Under the pieces are notes generated by a model. That model was not told where the DNA came from, ran no database searches, and saw only the letters and a program-made list of their open reading frames with translations. This document shows, one piece after another, positions 10,530 through 23,040 of a stretch of 64,000 nucleotides of DNA. This DNA comes from Diphasiastrum complanatum (taxonomy: Eukaryota > Streptophyta > Lycopodiopsida > Lycopodiales > Lycopodiaceae). Every line of letters begins with the position of its first letter. Position 1 is the stretch's first letter. The DNA lies in assembly GCA_029204225.1 (NCBI GenBank), contig CM055113.1:24773571-24837570 (forward strand), given 5' to 3'. Made by a program: the position numbers and the translations under genes.

Positions 10530-13500
10530 ATGGCTACAAATGGAGGCTACATGTTGGAAAGCAATGATAGGCTTACCTCCCTCAACTATTCTACTTGGAA
10601 AGTAAGGATGGAGTCTTTGCTTGAGATGAATGAGTTGATGGATATTGTTGTAGGTGTGGAGGAGAGACCTTTGGCACCTCAAGAACAATTGAGGTATGAC
10701 AAGAGGGCAAAGAAAGCCCTTCACATGATCAAGATGAATGTGACAAATGAGCTTATCAAAGAGGTTGGTAAGTGCACATCATCTAGTGAAGCTTGGGAAG
10801 CCTTGAAGAAGGTTTATGAATCCAAGTCTACTTCTAGAGTGTTGACTTTAAGAAGGCAAATCTTTTCTTGTATGCAAAAGAAGAGTGAGAGTGGACATGC
10901 TTTTGTTTTGAGAGTTAAAGCATTGAATGATGAGTTAGCATGCATTAATGATGGCATAAATAATGAGGAGCTTGTTCAAGTGATTCTCAATGGCTTGTTG
11001 GATGATCATGCTAATCTTGTTCAAAGTTATGCTATCCAAAAATGTTTACCAAGTGTTGGAGACTTGCAAGAGGTCTTGTTGGCTGAAGAATTCAGGTTGC
11101 AAGCAAGAGTGGGAGCATCTTCTACATCTCAAGGAGGAGAAGAGGAGGCAATGTTCTCTAAAGGCAAGTTCAAGGGCAAAGGTAAAAGCAATTGGTCTAA
11201 AGGGCAAGACCAAGGTGAGCACTCTACTTTTGGCAAAAAGAAGGATAGATCTAAGCTAAAATGTTTCTATTGTGGAGTCAAAGGGCATTTTGCTAGTGAT
11301 TGTTTCAAGAAAAAGAGGGATCAAGGGGAAAAGCAAACCAATCTAACTATTGATGAGGGTGGGGATGAGCTTCTTTCAAATGATGCTTTTGTTATGTCAT
11401 CTTGCTTGTTGGCTAATCATGGAGACATTGATCCTTGGTGGATTGATAGTGGAGCCACTTCTCATATGACATATCATAAAGAGTATTTTTCATCTTTAAT
11501 GGCATTTGATGGTGATAGGAAGGTAATCTATACCGCAAATGATGGTGAGTGTACAATCAAGGGGATTGGCACAATTCCTATTTCACTTTCTACAAATAGG
11601 AATATAGAATTGAAAGATGTTTTGCTCATTCCATCCATTACCAAGAACTTACTTAGTGTAAGCCAAATGCTTGACAAAGGATTCAAAGTTGAGTTTGATG
11701 GTGATGCTTGCTTGATCAAAAAGGGGTGTAGTATCATTGCAAAAGGGAAAAGGCAAGGGAAATTGTTCAAGCTTGATGCATGTGTTGTTGCTAACCAAGT
11801 TGGATGCATGGCAAATGAACAAATGTCAATTCAAGAGGTATGGCATAAAAGGATGGGACATCTCAACTACAAGGCCTTGGAGGTAATAGCCAAAAAGGAG
11901 GTAGTAAGGGGACTTCCCAAGTCTCTTACTTGCTTGAATCATGTTTGTGAAGAATGTGCTTTGTCTAAATCACATAGATTGCCATATACTAGATCTATAT
12001 CTAGATCTAAGATGCCTTTTTCTCTCTTGCATTCGGATATTCATGGTGTTACTACAATTAGCAATGGAGGTGCTAAGATGTATGTAACTTTCATTGATGA
12101 TTTTAGTAGATTTTGTTGGGTTTATCTACTAAAGAGCAAGGATGAGGTGTTTGATGTGTTTGTCAAGTTCAAAGTTGCTATTGAGACTCAATTTACAACC
12201 AAAATCAAATGCTTGAGGAGCGACAATGGTGGTGAATACATTTCTAACAAATTCAAAGCCTTTTGCGATGAGCATGGGATCAAGAGGGAGTACACATGTC
12301 CAAGAACACCACAACAAAATGGAGTGGCCGAGAGGAAGAATAGAACCTTGTGTGAGAGTGCAAAGGCAATGAGATTGAATGCTAATCTTCCTAAACCTTT
12401 TTGGAGTGATGCTTTGTTGTGTGCAAATTTCCTATGCAATAGATGGCCAAGTGTTGTATTGGAAGGAAAAACCCCTTTTGAAGCTTTGTTTGGTATGAAG
12501 CCTAATGTCAAGTTTCTAAGAACTTTTGGATGCATTTGCTACTTCAACATTACTCTTGATGATAGAACTAAGGAGGATCCATCTTCAAGAAAGGGCATTT
12601 TTGTTGGTTATAGTGAAGTAAGCAAAGCATATAGGATTTATGTTCCTTCAATCAAGAAAGTGTTCACAAGTAGGGATGTCATTTTTGATGAAAGTAACAT
12701 TCCAAAAGTTGTTTCAAGTGATGATGGTGTTGTTGCAACTAATGTGCTTGATGACAATGGAGTTGATGACACATTGGATGTGGATGTTGAAGAAGCCTCT
12801 TCAAGTCAAATTCCAAGGAGAACTCCAAGGCATAAAGTGAAACCCTCAAGGCTCACTTATGATGGCAAAGGTAAGCAAGTGGTGGATGGATCCAACTATG
12901 CTTTCCTAACTTCTTTTGATGTACCTTCATGTGTAGATGAAGCAAGGCAAGAAGAGGAATGGATCCAAGCAATGGATCTTGAGTTTGAAGCACTTATGAA
13001 GAACAACACATGGAGATTGGTGGAGCTTCCAAAGGGCAAAAGTGCAATTGGATGCAAATGGATCTTCAAGGTAAAGACAAATCAAGATGGATCTATCAAC
13101 AAGTTGAAGGCAAGGTTGGTGGCTAAAGGTTATGCTCAAGAGCATGGCATTGACTATGAGGAAACCTTTGCACCCGTGGCAAAGATGGTGAGCATAAGAG
13201 TAATCATTTCCCTTGCAACTCTTTATGGATGGGATCTTTGGCAATTAGACATTTCTAATGCTTTCTTGAATGGTGATCTTGAAGAGGAAGTCTACATGGA
13301 GCAACCCGAGAGCTATGTTTCTCATAGCAAGCCTAATCATGTGTGTTTTCTACAAAAAAGTTTGTATGGTCTTAAGCAAGCACCAAGGAGTTGGTATGCT
13401 AGGCTTAACTCTTTTCTACTTTCTCAAAACTTCACTATGAGTGAGTATGATCATTCACTTTACTTTAGAATTAGTGCTAATGATGTTACAATCCTTCTAA

Positions 13501-14480
13501 TTTATGTGGATGACATTATTTTAAGTGGAGGGAACAAGGAAGATATAGAAGATATCAAGAAAGCACTAAAAAAGGAATTTGAAGTGCATGATCTTGGTCT
13601 TTTGAGCTATATCTTAGGAATAGAAGTAATTAGAACTTCTCAAATCACTTTTATTTCACAAGAGAAGTATGCTATTTCTATTCTCAATAGATTTCATATG
13701 GTAGATGCAAATCCTATTGATACACCTATGGAATCACATGTAAAGCTAACTATAAGAGGTAATGAAAGATCCTTCGAGGACATTACTCTCTATAGGAAGC
13801 TAATAGGTTCTCTTATATATCTAACCATCACAAGACCTGATTTATCTTATTGTGTTGGTAGATTAAGCCAATTCATGCAAGATCCTAGCATAGAACATTG
13901 GAAACTAGGAAAGAGGATCTTGAGATACATCTCGGGAACAAAAGATTTTGGCATTGTTTATAGAGGCTCATCACCTAACTTATTTGGTTTTTCAGATTCA
14001 GATTTTGCAGGAGACCTTATGGATAGAAAATCCATAAATGCACATGCTATTTTCATAGGTGATGGAGCTATCTCATGGATGTCGAAGAAACAAGCAACTA
14101 TATCACTTTCTTCTAGTGAGGCCGAGTACAAAGCTTTGACATCATGCACAAAGGAGATGGTGTGGATCAAGAGGATGATTATGGAGCTTCATTTGCTGGA
14201 TTTTTCAGAGAGTCCAATCATCTTTTGTGACAACCTTTCAGCCCAAAGTCTAGCAAGCAATCCGGTTTTCCATGCAAGGAGCAAACATATCGAGGTGGCT
14301 TACCATTTTGTGAGAGAACAAGTGTTGGCAAAAGAGATCAAGCTTGAACATGTCCCATCAAAGGAATGTGTGGCTGATATCTTTACCAAAGCATTGGGAA
14401 AGGACTTATTTTTCAAGCATAGAACAAGTCTTGGTGTACTTTCTAAATCTATGCTAAAACTAGTTGAAGAGGGAGTGTGA
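10530..14480 (+). CDS. Copia Gag-Pol polyprotein, intact
   Basis: A 1316-residue frame whose first ATG follows the leader. Order: Gag capsid region (about 1-230), CCHC zinc knuckle C245/C248/H253/C258, aspartic protease with D306 in WWIDSGATSHM, GAG-pre-integrase at 438 (WHKRMGHLNYK), integrase DD35E D503/D565/E601, reverse transcriptase D907 (QLDISNAFLNG) and YVDD 992-995, RNase H D1156/D1158 (SDSDFAG) and E1197 (SSSEAEY), and a C-terminal ADIFTKAL motif. Length and order are those of a plant Ty1/copia polyprotein made as a single frame. Every catalytic residue I can check is present. The TGA stop uses bases 3-5 of the 3' LTR. It is the only undamaged retroelement polyprotein in the window. 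Confidence 0.97.
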   Translation: MATNGGYMLESNDRLTSLNYSTWKVRMESLLEMNELMDIVVGVEERPLAPQEQLRYDKRAKKALHMIKMNVTNELIKEVGKCTSSSEAWEALKKVYESKSTSRVLTLRRQIFSCMQKKSESGHAFVLRVKALNDELACINDGINNEELVQVILNGLLDDHANLVQSYAIQKCLPSVGDLQEVLLAEEFRLQARVGASSTSQGGEEEAMFSKGKFKGKGKSNWSKGQDQGEHSTFGKKKDRSKLKCFYCGVKGHFASDCFKKKRDQGEKQTNLTIDEGGDELLSNDAFVMSSCLLANHGDIDPWWIDSGATSHMTYHKEYFSSLMAFDGDRKVIYTANDGECTIKGIGTIPISLSTNRNIELKDVLLIPSITKNLLSVSQMLDKGFKVEFDGDACLIKKGCSIIAKGKRQGKLFKLDACVVANQVGCMANEQMSIQEVWHKRMGHLNYKALEVIAKKEVVRGLPKSLTCLNHVCEECALSKSHRLPYTRSISRSKMPFSLLHSDIHGVTTISNGGAKMYVTFIDDFSRFCWVYLLKSKDEVFDVFVKFKVAIETQFTTKIKCLRSDNGGEYISNKFKAFCDEHGIKREYTCPRTPQQNGVAERKNRTLCESAKAMRLNANLPKPFWSDALLCANFLCNRWPSVVLEGKTPFEALFGMKPNVKFLRTFGCICYFNITLDDRTKEDPSSRKGIFVGYSEVSKAYRIYVPSIKKVFTSRDVIFDESNIPKVVSSDDGVVATNVLDDNGVDDTLDVDVEEASSSQIPRRTPRHKVKPSRLTYDGKGKQVVDGSNYAFLTSFDVPSCVDEARQEEEWIQAMDLEFEALMKNNTWRLVELPKGKSAIGCKWIFKVKTNQDGSINKLKARLVAKGYAQEHGIDYEETFAPVAKMVSIRVIISLATLYGWDLWQLDISNAFLNGDLEEEVYMEQPESYVSHSKPNHVCFLQKSLYGLKQAPRSWYARLNSFLLSQNFTMSEYDHSLYFRISANDVTILLIYVDDIILSGGNKEDIEDIKKALKKEFEVHDLGLLSYILGIEVIRTSQITFISQEKYAISILNRFHMVDANPIDTPMESHVKLTIRGNERSFEDITLYRKLIGSLIYLTITRPDLSYCVGRLSQFMQDPSIEHWKLGKRILRYISGTKDFGIVYRGSSPNLFGFSDSDFAGDLMDRKSINAHAIFIGDGAISWMSKKQATISLSSSEAEYKALTSCTKEMVWIKRMIMELHLLDFSESPIIFCDNLSAQSLASNPVFHARSKHIEVAYHFVREQVLAKEIKLEHVPSKECVADIFTKALGKDLFFKHRTSLGVLSKSMLKLVEEGV
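14463..14475 (+). promoter_or_regulatory. Polypurine tract of copia element 2
   Basis: GTTGAAGAGGGAG immediately precedes the 3' LTR and at the same time encodes the last Gag-Pol residues. Confidence 0.75.
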
Positions 14481-15128
14481 AAAATTGTCAACTAGTAGTA
14501 TTTTCCTAACTTGAGATTTTGTAGGCCTATGGCCAAATAAAAGTTAGAGATAGGTTCATACATGTATGTAGAGGCCCAAAGTATGTGTACACTACTTTTG
14601 AGGTCACATTAATTAGAGGAGGTCGAGTGTGGAGCTCTTCTATTGGCTCATAATTTGGTGCATTCCTATTTGACCAAATTTCTAGGTAGATGGGTGAATC
14701 CTATTGGACCCCAATTTTAGCCTATCATAAGACAAGTGGCCAAGAGGCACTATGGCTGCTATAAATAGCCATCTCCACGAGTATGTACACATCTCATTTT
14801 CATTCTATTGAATGAATGTTATGCTCTTTGAAGATCCATCTTCTTCTCTCTCACTTTTTTGTTCATATCTTGCATTCTAGCCACTAGAATTGTGATTTCT
14901 TTGTTGCTATGGCTTCACACGTGTGAAATGCAGGTTGTAGGCTCTGAAGTACGGACAGGGACAGCAAGTTTCTGTTTGTGGAAGCTTATGATCAGATCTT
15001 GATGTTTAGTTGATGTTTAGTATGCTTAACATCACAATTTCTATCATTTTTTCAATCTAGATGTGCATAACTTCCATGGCCAAGATCTTTATGAAACTTT
15101 AGCATCTTTTGGATCTGAGTTTTTCACA
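14476..15128 (+). repeat. 3' LTR of copia element 2
   Basis: 653 bp, apparently identical to 9268-9920. It is followed by the TSD TGTCC (15129-15133). Confidence 0.95.
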
Positions 15129-16965
15129 TGTCCTATGTGGGCTGATTCTGTGATCGATTCGTATGGGTGCGGCCAGGCAAAGGTCCGTTGGCAGGACCAT
15201 CTCAAAGGGGGAACTTGTCTTTATTACTTGTTAGTAAACATGCCTGAGCGTGTTGCTTGTATGTATTCGTAGTGAGTCTTAGTACTCGTGCTTTGCCTGG
15301 TTTGCATACAAGGAGCTGATGGCTCGAGAAGGAACCTTTCTTTTGAAGGCTGATACCATCAAACAAAGAGGACTATAGAATCTGTGGGGCGGATTTGTAG
15401 TTCAAGTACTCACATGTGAACGGCAATGAAACGACTCAATGTTTGCAAAGGATGGATGGCTAGCCTGTTTCTTGGGTTAGTTTCATTTGCGACAATGCCC
15501 ACTGACGGCAAGTAGGAAGTCAAAAGTTGGAAAGGGCAATTTTAGGAGAGATCTTCTTTGGAGCAGTTGGTCTTCATTTTGGGACGGCCACCTTCGGAAC
15601 TGAAACTCACTGAGCATGGGTGATATCCAATGTCAGTTGGGTTTTTCCTCAAAAGGGAAAAGACTAGGATCCTCTTCAGAGATTGGCAACAAGTTGGATC
15701 GAGCCATAATCCTAGCAGATGGGAAGCAAAGTGTTGGAAAGGCTTTTTGTCCGAAGAACTCTACTCTAAGTCCAGTCAGCTGATATTATAAGCAAGAGAG
15801 GAACTACCACACACACCTCTCTCTTGGGCCAAATTCTGAATGAAAGTTGATCAGAACGGAGGCAAATTCAAGGTGACCTAGCCATACTCACATGAGGAGA
15901 CTGGCAAACTTTGGACCTAATAAGTTGACAAGTTTTTGTTGCGGAATGGAAAGTTTGTTATAGGCTTTCTCTGGACCAACAATGATGAGAAAACATATGA
16001 GTACCTGGCTTGTGTTACGTGTAAGGCAGCTGATCAATGAAGGAACTGTGAAAGTCGAGTCTTGCATTAGAGACTTGGTACTTCGAACGGACGCTAAGGG
16101 ACAGTTCGTGTTGAGATCGGACTATTGCAAACTTTGGGTGCATGTGTCTGATTCAAAGAGACCTACTTGAAGCCAAGCTCGATGTACACTTCTTGTTTTG
16201 ACTGTGAGGCAACTGACTAGTGATGGAATTGTGAAAGTCTTGTGTTGCGCGACGGACATGGTGCTTCAAACAAACTTGAAGAGATAGTTCGTATGCGGAT
16301 CAAACTGGTGCGACCCTTTGGCTCTCCACGAGGTCAATGGTTACATTTGGATTGATTCAAAGACAACTACTTCAAGCTAAGTGAGAGGTGCATTGTGGAG
16401 TACTCAAACTTTGCCTACCTCAAAGAGCCAAAAATGAAAAGTATCAAGATCAGGCTGGGACAAGGAGAGAAATCAAGGTGCAGAAGCAACAAGGCACGAA
16501 GTGGACCATAAAGTGGACAATCAAACGATAAATCCTTTGGCTCAGGGAACCCTGATACCTGTGCGGAATTGATTAAATCTGGAGCTCATGGAGCTCAACA
16601 CAAAGTGCATCAAGGACAAATCAGGATCTCAAAGGTGTTCCAATGTCAGAAGTCAGAAGCGACAAGGGCGAACATTTCACAGAAAGGCCTCTGTTACCAG
16701 TTAATAAGGTTCTTGGGTTTTACGAAAGTGATATAAAACCTACGCTTTTCCCAGACAAAGTGATATTTTAAAGTTAAGTAATTTTTCAGTACAAAGAGTT
16801 GAGCCTCTGACTTGTGGTGTGCCAGCTTCAATGTTAATAAAAAGGTGGCCAGTAAATTGAGTACTATGGCAAGTAGCTTAAATGTACAGTTATTTTAATT
16901 GGGAGACACCTTTATTTTAATCTGACATCTGATGAGGACATCAGATTTTATAAAGGTGGGGTGGA
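15129..16965 (+). other. Element X internal region, 3' part, first copy
   Basis: About 1.8 kb of non-coding DNA that resumes element X after the nested copia. It is closely similar to 17839-19672. No frame above about 62 codons is open and none matches a protein family I know. It ends in a polypurine tract. Confidence 0.75.
16952..16965 (+). promoter_or_regulatory. Polypurine tract of element X, first copy
   Basis: AAAGGTGGGGTGGA directly before LTR start TGTTGTAAAG. The same tract occurs at 19659-19672 before the last LTR. Confidence 0.8.
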
Positions 16966-17838
16966 TGTTGTAAAGCTATTTTTACAAGCTTTACTTTCGG
17001 CGCCACTGGCGCCAACAGCGCCCCTGCTGCTCTCAGTGCCACTGTGACCAGAATCCAGCCGGTGCCAAGTTCCTATGGCTGAAAATCTTTGATCGGTTCT
17101 AGCGAAGTCCAAAGAGCTCAGATCGATGCGCAATCACCTCACACGATCTAGGCATGATTAAAGGAAGCCTGGGGATCAATAAAATCTAGAGAGAGAAAAT
17201 GACTTTCTAGAGAGATAAAAAATGTGCTTTACCAGCCTAGGTAGAGTGCTTGGTATGATGGGGGGTGCCGAATCCCACCAATACTATAGGAGAGTGCGGG
17301 TTGCGAGTCAGGGCGAGCTCCAACCAAGTCTCAGCCTCCCTTGCTGGAATGTTGTCCTGGCACTCGCCTTGGCATGCCAGCTCCCCGGAGACTAGGGTCG
17401 ATCACACACTTCAAATGTAACCTTCTCAGATTTATCAATAAAGTAGGATTTTCCTCAAACTGACTCTGATTACCTTCTGGGTTTCAATGTTCGGTAAAAG
17501 CACCAGTTGTAAGGCCGCTTCAAAATTTTTAAGTTGGCACATAGCTGAGGGTCGTATCCCGGGACGCCAGCGGTATGCCGTTGGGACCATTCGGTCCGTG
17601 GCGCTAGCGGTATGCTATGGGGACCATTTGGTCCAGGAACTGGTTGTCTCCATATCTGTTGCTACTTGTGGTTGTGAGTGTTCCTTGCATGAACGTGAAT
17701 GGGTTAAGCTCGTGGGCTCTAACCTGTCGGCTGAGTTGGATGGCTTGCTTGGGCGGAAGTTACCTGTTTATGGCTGTCCAGTCTGGCGTGGCGCAGGTTG
17801 GCTTCCAGCACTCGTGACGAAGCTTTCAGTTGGTTAAG
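16966..17838 (+). repeat. Middle LTR of element X, 3' truncated
   Basis: 873 bp that match the first roughly 870 bp of the outer LTRs. It stops at TTGGTTAAG and is followed directly by internal sequence TGGGCTGATTCTG, so about 330 bp of LTR and about 470 bp of 5' internal DNA are missing at this junction. Confidence 0.88.
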
Positions 17839-19672
17839 TGGGCTGATTCTGTGATCGATTAAGCGGCCAGGCAAAGGTCCGTTGGCAGGACCATCTCAAA
17901 GGGGGACCTTGTCTTTGTTACTTATTAGTAAACCTGCCTGAGTGTCTTGCTTGTATGTATTCGTGGTGAGTCTTAGTACTCGTGCTTTGTCTGGTTTGCA
18001 TGATTGCTTGTGATACAAGGAGCTGATGGCTCGAGAAGGAACCTTTCTTTTGAAGGCTGATACTATTAAACAAAGAAGACTATAGAATCTGTGAGGCGGA
18101 TTTGTAGTTCAAGTACTCGCACGTGAATGGCAACGAAAAGACTCAATGTTTGCAAAGGATGGATGACTAGCATGTTTCTTGGGTTAGTTTCATTTGCGAT
18201 AATGCCCACCAGACGCAAGCAGAAAGTCAAAAGTTGGAAAGGGCAATTTCAGGGGAGATCTTCTATGGAGCAGTTGGTCTTCATTTTGGGACGTCCACCT
18301 TCGGGACTGAAACTCACTGAGCATGGGTGATATCCATTGTCAGTTGGGTTTTTCCTCGAAAGGGGAAAGACTAGGATCCTCTTCAGAGATTGGCAACAAG
18401 TTGGATCGAGCCATAATCCTAGCAGATGGGAAGCAAAGTGTTGGAAAGGCTTTTTGTCCGAAGAACTCTACTCTAAGTCCGGTCAGCTGATATTATAAGC
18501 AAGAGGGGAAGTATCACACACACCTCTCTCTAGGGCCAAATTTTGAATGAAAGTTGATCAAAACGGAGGCAAATTCAAGGTGACCTAGCTATACTCACAC
18601 GAGGAGACTGGCGAACTTTGGACCTAATAAGTTGACAAGTTTTTGTTGCGGAATGGAAAGTTTGTTATAGGCTTTCTCTGGACCAACAATGATGAGAAAA
18701 CATATGAGTACCTGGCTTGTGTTACGTGTAAGGCAGCTGATCAATGAAGGAACTGTGAAAGTTGAGTCTTGCATTAGAGACTTGGTACTTCGAACGGACG
18801 CTAAGGGACAGTTCGTGTTGAGATCGGACTAGTGCAAACTTTGGGTGCATGTGTCTGATTCAAAGAGACCTACTTGAAGCCAAGCTTGGTGTACACTTCT
18901 TGTTTTGACTGTGAGGCAACTGACCAGTGATGGAATTGTGAAAGTCTTGCGTTGCGCGATGGACATGGTGCTTCAAACAAACTTGAAGAGATAGTTCGTA
19001 TGTGGGTCAAACTGGTGCGACCCTTTGGCTCTCCACGAGATCAATGGTTACATTTGGATTGATTCAGAGACAGCTACTTCAAGCTAAGTGAGAGGTGCAT
19101 TGCGGAGTACTCAAACTTTGCCTACCTCAAAGAGCCAAAAATGAAAAGTATCAAGATCAGACTGGGACAAGGAGAGAAATCAAGGTGTAGAAGCAACAAG
19201 GCACGGAGTGGACCATAAAGTGGGCAATCAAACGATAAATCCTTTGGCTCAGGGAGCCCTGATACCTGTGTGGAATCGATTGAATCTGGAGCTCAGGGAG
19301 CTCAACAGAAAGTGCATCAAGGACAAATCAGGAGATCAAAGGTGTTCCAATGTCAAAAGTCAGAAGCGACAGGGGCGAACATTTCACAGAAAGGCCTCTG
19401 TCACCAAATAATAAGGTTCTTGGGTTTTACGAAAGCGATATAAAACCTACGCTTTTCCTTGACAAAGTGATATTTTAAAGTTAAGTAATTTTTCAATACA
19501 AAGAGCTGAGCCTCCGACTTGTGGTGTGCCAGCTTCAATGTTAGTAAAAAAGTGGCCAATAAATTGAGTACTGTGCCAAGTAGCTTAAATGTACAGTTAT
19601 TTTAATTGGGAGACACCTTTATTTTAATCTGACATCTGATGAGGACATCAGATTCTATAAAGGTGGGGTGGA
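17839..19672 (+). other. Element X internal region, second copy
   Basis: About 1.83 kb near-identical to 15134-16965, without credible coding frames, ending in the polypurine tract AAAGGTGGGGTGGA (19659-19672). Confidence 0.8.
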
Positions 19673-20869
19673 TGTTGTAAAGCTACCTTTACAAGCTTTA
19701 CTTCCAGTGCCACTGGCGCTAGCATTGTCCGTGGCGCCAGCAGCGCCCCTGCTGCTCCCGGCGCTACTGTGACTAGAATCCAGCCGGCGCCAAGTTCCTA
19801 TGGGTGAAAATCTTTGATTGGTTCTAGCGAAGTCCAAAGAGCTTAGATCGATGTGCAATCACCTCACATGATCTAGGCATGATTAAAGGAAGCCTGGGGA
19901 TCAATAAAATATAGAGAGAGAAAATGACTTTCTAGAGAGAGAAAAATGTGCTTTACCAGCCTGGGTAGACTGCTTGGTATGAGGGGGGGTAATCCCACCA
20001 ATACTATAGGGGAGTGCGGGTTGCGACTCAGGGCGAGCTCCAACCAAGTCTCAGCCTCCCTTGCTGGAATGTTGTCCTGGCACTCGCCTTGGCATGCCAG
20101 CTCCCCGGAGACTAGGGTCGGTCACACACTTGAAATGTAACCTTCTCAGATTTATCAATAAAGTGGGATTTTTTTCAAACTAATTCTGATTACCTTCTGG
20201 GTTTCAATGTTCGGTAAAAGCGCCAGTTCTAAGGCCACTTAAAAATTTTTAAGCTGGCACATAGCTAAGGGTCGTATCCCGGGACGCCAGCGGTATGCCG
20301 TCGGGACCATTCGATTCATGGCGCCAGCGGTATGCTGTCGGGACCATTTGGTCCAGGACTTGGTTGTCTCCATATCTGTCGTGGCTTGTGGTTCTGAGTG
20401 CTCCTTGCATGAACGTGAATGGGTTAAGCTCTTGGGGAACGGGCTCTAACCTGTCGGCTAAGTTGGATGGCTTGCTTGGGCGGAAGTTACCTGTTTATGG
20501 CTGTCCAGTCTGGCGTGGCGCCAGGTTGGCTTCTAGCGCTTGTGACGAAGCTTTCAGTTGGTTAAGCCTGATGTAAGTCAGACCGCTTGCTTGGAATGGA
20601 TGTTACTCGTTTGTAACGAAGCTTGGAGTTGGTTAAGTTTGATGTATGTCGGGCGGCTTGCTTGGAGCGAAGTCACCCACATCGGGACCCCCGATCTGGC
20701 ATGGCACCAGGTTGGATCTCAATGTTGGTTTTCGGAACTTCAAGTTGGTTAAGTCTGATCGTTGTTGGCGAGTTGGCTGCTTGTATGTCAAGTGGGTTTG
20801 GATGGCAAGAGTTGAAGGCTGGGAAGCTAAGTTGTGGTTCCCGGCTCCCTTTGGGATGCCTGCGCTACA
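19673..20869 (+). repeat. 3' LTR of element X
   Basis: 1197 bp, TGTTGTAAAG...TGCGCTACA, full length. It is followed by the second ATACA of the target-site duplication. Confidence 0.9.
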
Positions 20870-20874
20870 ATACA
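20870..20874. repeat. Right target-site duplication of element X (ATACA)
   Basis: Matches 7594-7598. Confidence 0.85.

Positions 20875-23040
<2,166 letters not shown>

Larger units (their letters stand above)
9268..15128 (+). mobile_element. Complete, probably autonomous Ty1/copia element 2
   Basis: A 5861-bp element with 653-bp LTRs, a 12-base tRNA-Met primer-binding site, a 597-bp leader, one uninterrupted Gag-Pol frame, a polypurine tract and a perfect TSD (TGTCC). I saw no difference between the two LTRs, which implies a very recent insertion. It lies inside the internal region of element X. The truncated copia at 23041-23925 belongs to the same family. Confidence 0.96.
7599..20869 (+). 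mobile_element. Composite three-LTR element X, non-coding LTR retrotransposon with a nested copia
   Basis: The order is LTR 7599-8800, internal DNA 8801-9267 and 15129-16965 (split by a nested copia), truncated LTR 16966-17838, second internal copy 17839-19672, LTR 19673-20869. The outer LTRs are 1202 and 1197 bp, start TGTTGTAAAG, end TGCGCTACA and are flanked by the same 5-bp ATACA. The internal region (about 2.3 kb without the nested copia) has a tRNA-Met primer-binding site and a polypurine tract but no frame longer than about 70 codons. It is therefore a LARD-like non-autonomous element. The three-LTR form fits unequal recombination between LTRs of one insertion, followed by a deletion. 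Confidence 0.9.
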
